Source: Melieria omissa
Lineage: Eukaryota > Arthropoda > Insecta > Diptera > Ulidiidae
Length of the DNA stretch: 64,000 bases
Assembly: GCA_963971225.1 (NCBI GenBank)
Contig: OZ020267.1
Span: forward strand, 50,167,993 to 50,231,992
Reading direction: 5' to 3'
Positions 37,701 through 49,700 of this stretch are shown here, piece after piece. The notes under the pieces were generated by a model. That model was not told the DNA's origin. It saw only the letters and a list, made by a program, of their open reading frames with translations, and searched no databases. How positions within the stretch are numbered: position 1 is the first letter of the stretch; every line of letters starts with the position of its first letter. A program made the position numbers and the translations under genes.

Positions 37701-40700
37701 TCATCTTTTGCATGTTGCTTTTGATAGAGCATGATCACCATATGCCTCGACAAGCATTCGATGCGACTCTGCAGCACTTTTCTTCAAATGAAAACAAAAA
37801 ATTAATGCTTTCTGCAAATCATCACTATCTGGTCAAAATTCGAAATTTTTAACACAATGAAAAAATATGATGTTGTTTGTTCAATGACTTGATGTATACT
37901 AAATATGTTTGACAGATGTCATAGCAACAAAACAAAAAAAAATTAAGGCTCGTTCACAACAAATATTCCCTATCGAGACATTTGTATCTTGAGGCTCACT
38001 TCATACTGATATACCTGGTATACCCTGAACTGAAGTCTTTACATAAAGTTAGTTCCTGGCGACGCGGATACTTAATCTATTTAATTTATTTATAGACGAT
38101 TATATTTTTCATTATAATTTTGTTTGCTGGTTTTAATCTAAAGTTATGTATTTTGTGCCGCCATAGCTGAATTGATTTGTGCGTCAGAGCAAAACCCGAA
38201 AAAAGTCTATATACAAATAATTGTGTGTCCTGACTGACTGACTGATTGATTCATCAGCCCAAACCCCTGAAGCTACAAACATGAAATTTGAACTGTAGGT
38301 TCACTTTAGAAAATGAACCTCCGCTAAAGTCGGATTTTTTGAGGGTCTAAAAGGGCAAAACATGGGTTAAGGTGTTGTATGAAGAAACATGATTTAATAT
38401 GCCTATTGATTTCGAACTTAGTGAAAATACTCCAAATGTAAAATAATTTGCCACGTATTTTCAAGTTTATCGAAAATTAAAATATAACGTGGTCTACAAT
38501 GGGTTAAGGTTAATATACGGGAAGACTATGAAAACAATGAACTGATGGGTTTATTGACTTTAGAATTGGTGAAATTACTTGTATTAAAAAATAACTAAAC
38601 ACGAGTTTCTTTATTTTTGTAAAAATAAAAAAAATATTTTTGTAAATGTTTTTTGGTGTTTTTCGTAAAATTACTACAAATAAGAAATATTTAGACATTT
38701 TTTCGAAAATCAAAATCTGATGGGGTAAATGACGGATTAAAAGTTTCTATAGAAAAGAAAAAAAATTAATTAGAACTAATGGGCCTATTGATTTCAAACT
38801 TGGTGAAAGTACTTAGTCTTAAGGCTTGATTACACGAACGAGTCGAGTGACGAGACATCAAAATGGTACTAGGCCGAAAGAATTGGGATAGCGAGCAAAA
38901 GCGACGAGTTGTTCAAACGAATTTCGACACGCGGCGAGTCAGTTCGGTTTTACAATGCACAAAATGAACTAAGCAACTCGCGCAATTAAACTCAACCGAG
39001 CGAAAAGTGGTGTGTGACGCATACCGCATGTCACGAGCGATTCCGCATGTGACGAGCGATTGCGCGAATCGCTGCAAAAAAAAGAAAAATATAACGGTAA
39101 AGTAGTGGTCGCTCGGCCTAGCAAACAAAATGTGATTCTAGTGGCTCTCTCGCCACTTTCATCGGTCACTGACTCAATCAAGAACTCGCCTTACCGTTTC
39201 GACGAAACGAGTACTCCTTCGAGTTGCTGTCTTTTCACTCTACTCGTTACGTGTAATCAAGCCTTTAGTGAGAAATAGGCGGGCAAACGTTATGCGGCTA
39301 CAATGAAAAGTATAATTAAATAATCTGATTTATTTTATGATCGTCACTTTGTAATACGAGCAGCACACAGTCAGCAGATGTAAGAATTTTACATGTATTG
39401 TATATTCGCTTTGTATGATTAGAGGACCATCGACTAATGTCCAATAAAAAATCTGAGTTGAGAAGGGCAACCCAATTTCTTGAACACTTAAAACGCATGC
39501 TAATTGTTTGAGTGTTTGCGTTTGGAGACGAAACTTTTTACTTTTCGAAAATTCAATAGGGTCATGCATGTACATTGTCGCCTTCCTTTTATGCTTTCAT
39601 ACACCGCCGCCCTACTTTTCTGTAATTGTCGACAAGTTGCAGTGCTTATGCTTAACAAGATGTCGCTCTGCGTCGTTAAAAGTTATTATTTAAAAGCGTT
39701 CATAAAGTGCACATATTTATATGTAAAGCTAGAATTAAACGGCGTTGTAAACTGAATGCGCATTTTCATATTCCCAATTAAGTTCAAATCCATTATGTGT
39801 AGCTGTGCGCTGCCACAAGCAATGTTCTTGCAGCCGTACAGATTACACAACCATTTTTAAGAATATGTTGAATATGTGGATAAGTTTTTAGAAAGTAATT
39901 TAATTTGCCAAAAATTGAGAGAGGTTCAAGAGGACATGGCTTTAAAATACGTTTTATAGTTTTATAGGCATGGAAGCCGATGTTAATGGTTAGAAGTTGT
40001 AAACATTGCAACAATTTTAAATCATTGTAATCATTGAAAGCCACTTTTTATTAACACTAGAAAGACTGAAAATTAGTATACACCTATATTGCCCGAAAAC
40101 AGTCACAGTCAAAATGACTGTATTGTGAATGAATGTGTAAAGAAATTTGTTTAAAATTGTCTTTTTAATATTTTTAAAATTATTTACAGTTATATAACAA
40201 GTTATTGGTATTAACAATACAAATATATTTATTTCACTTGGAAAAAAATTAGACATTATTAGTTGCACATTTGATGCAAATGAAAGTTGAAATATTTTTC
40301 TGTGTACATCTATCGCAAAACATACTTTTGACATTTTTCACATATAGTATTTGTTTTGTTGTTGTGGCAAAGTCGTACTTGACAAATTATGCGTTTGTTA
40401 GAATGGGATGCATTGGGTCTTTATGTTCTGATGAATTTTTCTGTCTTGCAGCTATGTATTCGGTGGAAAGCGTTCTGCTAACTCAAACAAGAACTCTTTC
40501 CATTGTACTGTCGTTTCTTTGTAAACGATCCAAACATTTATAGCAGCCAAATCGAAAATATAGACAAAATATTTGGAGGGGTCGTCTACGAGAACTAGTT
40601 TCTACTGCATATTTTTTGGCCCTTTGATCCGCCATATCAACTCCAAGTTTTGTGCTGTTATGAAATTGAATGGATTCCGGTAAAATTTTGTTTATTACTT

Positions 40701-43700
40701 TTATCAATTTTCACAAATTTATGTTTGAAACTTAGAACAGCTACTCTTTTATTTGGTTTGCTTTTATATATTGTTAGAACACAATTCTCTGATTTATATA
40801 GCGGTGTGGAAAACCGAGGCATGTTATCCTTCATTTGTTTGGCTGCTTTGGGTAGTTCCCTTTTGTTTGCTCTGTGCACTTTTTTATATTATTGATATTA
40901 TAGTTATACTAGCTGACCCCGCGAACTTTGTCTCGCACGACATTTGTTGTTTTTTTATAATGAAATACGCGAGGTGGCGAATCTATGGCGATGCAAATTG
41001 ACGAAGAAAACCAACTGAAGGAAGAGGAGGAGCTACTGATTAACGCAATCAAGGCCCACAAATAAACAATGTTGCTGTTAAGTTTCAGTAAAGAAATGGA
41101 CTGCGCTTGTACCGGATTTAAATTATATGGGCGGTGCCATGCCCTCTTATTCAATGCCTGCCCCTTATTCAATGCCCTCTGTCAAAAGAAAAAATGGTAG
41201 GTCCGTACTAAGTTTCATTGCTGAGCGACTTATAGTTCAGCAAAATATTTGGGACACAAAAAATGTGCCACGCCCCTTGTCCAACGCCCATAAAATCTTA
41301 TCATTAGAATGACTCATCTATGGGACGACGGGGTACTAAATTTTAATGTGGTGCTACTTATAATTTCGAAGATATTCTATTTTAAAGATTTTGCTTGTAT
41401 GGGTGGTGCCACGCCCCTCGTCCAATACTTGCCCCATTCCTTCTGTCGAAATATATGAATAAATGGTAGATTCGTACTAAGTTTCATTGCTGAGCGACTT
41501 ATAGTTCAGCAAAATATTTGGGTCACAAAAAATGTGCCACGCCCCTTGCCCAACGCCCATAAAATCTTATCATTAGAATGACTCATCTATGGGACGACGG
41601 GGTACTAAATTTTAATGTTGTGCTACTTATAATTTCGAAGATATTCTATTTTAAAGATTTTGCTTGTATGGGTGGTGCCACGCCCCGTTGTCCAAAACCC
41701 GCCTCATTCCGTCTGTCGAGAGATATGATTACATGATAGGTTCATGCTAAGTTTCATTCCTCTGTGACTTGTAGTTCAGCAGAATAATTGGGTCACAAAA
41801 AAATTTTTTATACCCCTTAGGGGTATAAAAAATAGTTAGTAGCCGATTCTCAGACCTACTGAATATGCATGTAAAATTTCATAAAAATCGGTCAAGCCGT
41901 TTCGGAGGAGTACGGTAACAAACACTGTGACACGAGAATTTTATATATAAGATATGTATTATCAACGAGAATGCACTGTTGGCCCTTTCACACCCTTGAA
42001 AATACAAGAGATGGTAACCTTCCAGGAATACCACCTTTGTCAAAATTTGACCACACAGTACCATCGGCAGCTGATTCGGTCTCCTGAATGGTGTTTTCAG
42101 TTTCTTCATCAGAATCTGAACTACCTAGCACCCAATACCTTCTCCTGGGAATATTGATGACACTTTCATTTTCATCATTGGTGATCGATTCTTCATCACT
42201 ATCTTCAGTGTCAGATGTTTCACTTTGAATATAATCGGCTTCATCTTCACATGATAGTTCAGAATTTCTTGCATCTGACTCTATATCGGAGCACTCTTCA
42301 CTTATGTTCTTTAGCTTTTCCAATAACTCAGTTCTATTAGACATTTCTTTCATGAATTTAGGACGCAAAAGAAATAAAATATACTTATAGGAACAAGTAC
42401 CACTTCTTATAGATTCGAATAACAAGTACTAGTTTAGCTTATTGAGCAACTGCAACTTTTCAAGTACAGAGCCGAACTAGTCATATAAGAAATTTACTCA
42501 ATTCAATAATAAGAGTCATTTTATTATTTAAAATTTTCCAAGCAGTCAAAATGACTGCGTTTGGGCAATATCGATATAACACATAAATATATACTGGAAA
42601 AAAGGAGTGGGGAGGTAACTAAAATTATTAATAAACGCATTTATATGTTGTACAAAAAGTCACCAAATTTTAAGAAATTGCGTCATTATATACATAATTT
42701 TTTTTCTAATTAAAATTAAAAAGCAGTCAAAATGATTTCCTTGGGTAATCTAGTGTTAATCATGTTCTGATGCTTGGAAGGAAACTTGGGATCAACACCA
42801 CCAGTCTTAATTAATTCCAGCCGAAATTAATTAATAAGCCGAACCTTTAAAATACAACCTTATAAAATGGTTGCAAAAAACCTGCAGATAGCCGAAACGC
42901 ACACTGTGCTTGCGAAATCATCTATTGTTTTGAACAAATTCATTTCGATTTTGGAAATGTAAAGAACCAACATATTAAAGCCCAAAATATCCTAGCATTC
43001 TAATTCTTTCCTAATAATAAATGAATTTTACTACAGCTATACCTATTTTCCATATCTTCTCATTTCATACTAACCCTTAACTGGCGCAATACTCAACCAC
43101 CACTGCAATCAAACACAGGCCAAGGCACTTGGTCGCGTGCTGTTCGAGCAGGTCTGCCGCCAGCTTAACCTGCTTGAGGCCGATTACTTTGGGCTGGAGT
43201 ATCAGGAAATCTCCACACACACCAAATACTGGCTAGACCTTGAGAAGCCATTAAACCGTCAAGTGGGCCTGTCCCTTATCGATCCGGTGCTGCGTTTCTG
43301 TGTTAAATTCTACACCCCCGACCCCTCACAACTGGAGGAGGAATACACCAGGTAAGCCGTGATTCGTGTTGTGCTGTAGTAGTTCGTGTTGCACCAAAGT
43401 TATACATTTCATCTGCATCGGTGGCCGAAGCAGTACAGCTGCACAGACACACACAAACATGTGTAATTGTACATTCTGTTTCGTTCGAATAGGTACACAG
43501 AACTTTTCATTTACTTAAGCATTATTAATTAAAAATTTTGCTTTTTTTTATACTTTTTCATGGATTATGAAGAAAGAAAATTATGCTAAAATTACAACAG
43601 TTTTTTTTACATATTTAGAACGCTGATTAGTAAATTTGATATGTTAATACCACTTAAAGAAAGCGTATTAGCTTAATATCTGAAGTGCCTTGTTAAAAAC

Positions 43701-46700
43701 TAACTAATTTTCTATACGTATTAACAGTATTGAACCATTCAAGTGAAGCGCTGTCTACTTACACGATGCAACGAGTGTACGGTGTACTGTATTGTTTATG
43801 ACATTTTCATTCTCTCGTTCGCCCATCTCGCAGGTATCTGTTCTGTTTGCAAATCAAACGAGACTTGGCCACCGGCAGCTTACAATGCAACGACAATACA
43901 GCCGCCCTAATGGCCAGCTACATTGTGCAGGCGTCGTGCGGCGATTATGTGCCCGAAGATTATCCTGATCATACTTACTTGTCGTCGTACCGTTTTGTGC
44001 CCCATCAGGATGCAGCCATGCAGCGAAAAATTATGGAAAACCATAAAAAGCATGTGTAAGTGAGTGGTTGATATTGGGTTGTGCGGAGAGGGGAGGGAGG
44101 TCGTTGTTTTTACGACTATTGTTATTAATATTTGTGTTGCTTGATAATGTAATAAATATTTTACTTTCATTTAGACTTTAATTCTAAATTGATATTTTAG
44201 TAGATCATATAAATTATTAGTGTTTTACTTACTTTACTTACTTGCTTACTTAATTATAAGTTTAATTAGAAATATAATTAATGTTACTTGTATAACTAGT
44301 TAGTTATTATTTGTACTGTTATTATTTGTACACTGCATTAATTTAATATTTAATTGCAAAATTTGGCAGGGGACAATCTCCAGCAGAAGCTGACTTGAAT
44401 CTACTAGAAACGGCTAGACGCTGCGAATTGTATGGCATGAAAATGCACCCGGCCAAGGATGTTGAAGGTGTCCCACTGAATTTAGCCGTTGCACACATGG
44501 GTATCGCTGTCTTCCAAAACATTACACGCATTAATACATTTTCGTGGGCGAAAATTCGCAAAATATCCTTTAAACGGAAACGATTTCTGGTAAAACTCCA
44601 TCCAGAGGGATATGTAAGTACTTTTTACGAGAAGATTGTATTCGTAAAATATCCAATGAATTTTGATATATTGAAGGGCTACTATAAAGACACGGTTGAG
44701 TTCTTTTTTGAGGGGAGAAATGAGTGCAAAAACTTCTGGAAGAAGTGCGTCGAGAATCATGGTTTCTTTCGTTGTGCCGCTGTACAAAATCAGCCAAGAA
44801 GGAAAGCACGTGTTTTGTCACGTGGCAGTTCGTTTCGGTTTGTAGCATTCACAACTTATGCTACTAATCAATAAATATATTAATCGAGTTTATGGATTTG
44901 CAGATATAGTGGTAAAACTCAGAAACAGATTATCGATTTCGTACGTGAGAATTACGTAAAACGTCAAAACTTCCAAAGGTAGGTTTTTTCAGAATTTTGT
45001 GATTTAAATTATCGAAACGTTAACATTCAACTTTATTTCCGCTTAAGTTTTCTTTTACCAGCAGGCAATGATCAATCCTTAATAAAATCTATATTTACAT
45101 ACACACATACAAATTTAACGAATATTCAAAATGTCTAAAAATTGATTTGATCATCGCCCCCTGTCATTTTTGTGCTTTTTGGTTTATTGGCATCATCAGT
45201 TTAATTTGAAAGTAAATCAAGTGAGAAAGAATTTACAGTGTGCATTTTAAACACTTGTAACTTTATTTACTATCTAAATGTAATTTCGTTTTCCTTTTCC
45301 GAAGTTCACTTTGCTCATATAAAGCATTACAAACATCATTGCAGCATTTCTTCATCACAGCTAACAATTATTATTTTATACCTAATTTTAATTTCTAAAA
45401 CAATGTTTTCCCACTCTCTTCCACTCACTAACAAAATTACACACAGTGTAAAATAATTACCAAAAATAAATCAAATCAAAGTAAAACCTGGCTACCAGTT
45501 GCAAAGTAATTATTCAAACATTTTTGCTGTTATACTATTCAAAATTTGTTTCCACCCCATTGTTCACAAGAATTCAATGATATTATTACCACAAACTGCT
45601 AATGAAAAACGCCCTAGAAAAGAGAAGAGGATCTTTTTAATTAATTGGTTTAAAAATAAGACAAGACAACAAAAACAAATATGAATATCAAATGACTGGC
45701 GATTTTTATGAAAATCGTAAACAATATTACTTTAATTTTTTCTTTCAATTTTGTTTGTTTGAACTATTACTATTATTCGTCTTATTTTTTTTGTTGTATT
45801 GTACGTACTTGAAAATATCCTGTTCCTCTATAAGTTGTACATTGATTGGCAAAATGAAGGATTTATGTTTCACTCATTTGTTTTTAGTTGTAACAAATTG
45901 CAAATCGTTTGAAAACTGTACCTCATATTCATCATTCCATCATTTAGAGTGAAAATAAGTTACGTATATGCCATCACCTTCATGTAGAAAGGCCTCAACA
46001 TTTTTCTTTAAATAATTTCAATAGAGGTAGGTTCTTTCTACATTGAGGTGAAGATATACATACATGTGCTTGTGCGTGTGCAGTATGTCGCACAGTATGG
46101 TTCATCCCACCGCACTAATTTGCGTTGTATTCGTCTTTTATAAATAACGCTTTTGTTTTGTGATCAATGTATGTGTAGTGGCTTGCATTGGATAGTTTAT
46201 ATGTTTACATGTATGTACACAAGGAATAACAATTCAATATTTAGAGTGTTAGTGTTAAGTTTCTGACAAAAACCCGGATCGAGGAAAATACGTTTTTGAT
46301 TCATACTTCGAGTTGTAGTTTAAAAATACCTTTAAATGATTTAAACTTTTAAGTAATTAAACAAAAATTATAGAAAATGTTTAATATAATTAAAACACTC
46401 ATGTCGTATGAATTAGGTATTTTGTATGGAATACTTGAAAATTATTGCGGGTTTTTTTTTAGAAAAAATCTCACGGTCTCAGTTTAAAACTCATTTTGTT
46501 CATTTTTACATTGTTACAATTACAATAGAGTTACAATACTTCGTAGTCGAAATAAAAGTTGTTTTCTAATGTATTTCTTCTGATATTGCCATAATAAGAT
46601 ATTAATGTGACTTGTTGTTAGATATATAGTGTTGTATTGTTTCACTAATATCGTAGTGGTCGTCTTTATTCACTAATTTTTAACGACTCATTTACATTTT

Positions 46701-49700
46701 TCTTTATATTCTTCTTTGTATTTTTGACGTTTCAATTTTTGTTTATTCGGTTATTGCTTTAATAGAAAAATTAAGAAGGCCATAAAGTTAGCAAATGCAC
46801 CGAAAAGCCATAAAGTTGACTTTACCACATTAAACTAAACTGAAATTGAATAAGCCAAATTGCCTTGAATTACGTAAATCTAAATAAATGAAATTAAAAG
46901 CGCATGAGAATAAAACCGTGGTATCCTCTTGTCTTTTCTTTTGCTGCAGGTCTCAGTCATTCCGGCAAGGGCCATTGAATGCTAGTAGCCGAAGTCAATC
47001 GCATACGTATGTGAATTCCAGCATTTCAGCCAATCCCCTCCTCCCAATTGACACTGGTTTGTACTTTTTTCTAATTTCGTTATTATTTAGTTTTGTCATT
47101 TCGTTCTTCTATATAGTAGTAATTGTTAATGCTCATAATTAAAATTGAAGTTTAGTAGAATAAAAAATGCTTGAATGATAATTGTTCGAAACTCTTACAG
47201 CGGACTGGGACTATCGCAATCAATGCACCGGCTCGATGACGCCTTCTCTGACGAAGAAGGCAGCGGATACCTTGGATCGCCGACAAGACAATCCTACCGA
47301 CCACACGCGTTCTCAAGTAAATAGTCGTGAAATATGCAAATTGGATCGACTCATGATACAATAACCTGATTTTGTTGTGCGTTGAATTAGGTCACAGCAG
47401 CCCAGGTGGAGATTTATCAGACGAAGAATTATGCTCCGGAATCGCCAACATTGGCGGCGGAACAGCAACACCACTCGGCAGCGGGTATGGACCAAATGAA
47501 TTCGAACCGCTCTGTCTCGCCACAGGGTCCACAGTCGTGGACTTCGCCGAACCACAGCAATCTGCAGCACAGCAGTATACGCGTTCAAGATCAGGGTCGT
47601 GCGCATCAAGGCGATCACAATTTAGGTAAGTGGTGCGCTTTACGTTGTTGGATACTACCGGCTTTAAGAATTTTACACTTACGTTCCCTTTTAATAGACA
47701 TTCGTTTGTGTAATTTCATTTTATGTAATTAAGTTTTTGTGTGTGACAAGTGTTAAGCTTTCGGTGAATTATATGAAATGGTGCATTAACTAAAAGAACG
47801 AAATTATAGGAGAAACTCGTCGCAATCCAATTATAATTTTGCCCCGCGAATATATAGTTGAAATAATACGATTCAGCTGACTGATATTTCCCACTAGTAA
47901 CATATTTGAAAAAGCCTAGACCATTATTAATTTCCTCTTTCATATGTAATTTTTCAAATAAAACTCGACGCCGAAACACGTTAGAACTTTGCATCAACGC
48001 ATTAATAATTTCCAACTATGATTTCGTGTTAATTTTACGTTGGCTCCGATTTATAACTTCGTTTTGTAATTAATAGTGATTATAATTTAAATAGTTTGAA
48101 CAGTGTTTACGTTCCCTGAATGGGTGCGCAGAAAAAAGAAATCAATCTAAATTGTGCATGGAATTTCTGTTGAAGCAATTTTGAGTTCAAACACTTATGG
48201 TTTGTATTGAAAAGCATGCAAAATCGTCGTGAGTGGCGGTCATAGTTAACCAGATAATAATATGTTGCTTACGTTTCTGTTTTATTCCTGTATCGCATCA
48301 CTGACACTGGAACGCACACGGGCACAGATCTGAGCCACTTGTCCCACTTGTACAGCAGCAGCACGCCTCGTCGAGTCTCAGTGGCATCCCAAGCGTATGT
48401 CCCTGTGTCGCCGCAGCAGCACATGCACACCAGCACCAACAACAACACCAGCAACATTATCACCACCAGCACAGTGGGTCTCTCGGTGGATCTCAGCAGC
48501 TCTATGGAATTGGAACAGGAGGAGGATTTGGGGGAGGAGGAGGAATTAGTCGAGGAGGAAGCGGATTCGGACTTGACAGCATCTACCACCAATCGGGAGA
48601 GTATGGCGTCAGCGGTGGCGGGGGCTATCCATCATCAGCAGCTTCGGTCACAGGAGTCCCAATCTCAAACTGTCACCCCAGTCCATTATAGCAGTACCAA
48701 TTATTCGATGTCTAAACAGTGCTTGCTCAATAATAACAACTCAACCGAAACCGAAACTGACAACATCATTTACACTGACATAAACGACGTAGGACACTAC
48801 AAATATCCTGAGTTCAGTACAAGCAAGACCGAAATTAAGATTTCAAATAGTGAGAACTTAAATCTGAATGACCGTAACGACATATATGCGACTGTGAATA
48901 GAAAGACGAAATCAAAGTCGCGCGAAAAGCACTTTAGCGATGAATTTATCGATGAATCGATACTACAGTACACACGTGCCAAACAGACAGGTCTGCCACC
49001 AGATCCGCAGCAATACAATGGACCTTATGAACATGACCGTGGCTTCTCGAGTCTCAATTATCAGTATCATAATGACTTGAACCACCCCTCGGACTCGTCG
49101 TCTTCGTATTTCGGCACAGGGTTTGGCACAAAGCGCTACGCTACAACTACCGATCGAGTAAAACTAGCGCACTCCGAAAACTACCTTACACCTTCAGTGG
49201 ACTCACAGAGTTCTGCATCCGGCATAGGTGCTGCAACGACTGCACGACACACTCATTCATTACCTAGAAATTCAGAGTTATCTGGTGTAGATTCGGTTGA
49301 TTCGTATGACAGCCACTATATCACTCACCATGCGCACTCGATTGGCAATTTAAGAGGTAACTCAAATATTCCACGCAATTATCTGATGTACCATGATAGT
49401 AAGCTGGTCAGCTCCGCTGAAGAACGCAGCGCCGCTGGTTCGCCCTTAGATCGTTTTAAAACCTCTTCTGAGAAATTAGAATATGAGATTTCTTCAGGAA
49501 ACTTATATTCTACCACCCAGTATAATAAGGAACCGTACGAAGAAGAAAATATATACGACCAAGTGGAGAAGGAGTCTTGGTTGAAAAGCAGTTCTTGCAA
49601 AGATCTTTATGATTTCTCGTCGTTCTACGAAAGTGAGAAATCGAAGCCAATGACTGCTTTCGACAAGGAGTTCCTCTCATTTAATCGTATTGATTCTCCG

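Larger units (their letters stand above)
40055..42755 (-). mobile_element. Degenerate piggyBac-like element with an internal replacement
   Basis: TTAA at 40051-40054 and 42756-42759. Both ends begin cactaga. Subterminal cagtcaaaatgactg-type motifs occur at about 40109, 42545 and 42723. Transposase fragments on the minus strand flank a foreign repeat at about 40909-41953. It is related in end sequence to, but distinct from, the intact element at 24735. Confidence 0.85.
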
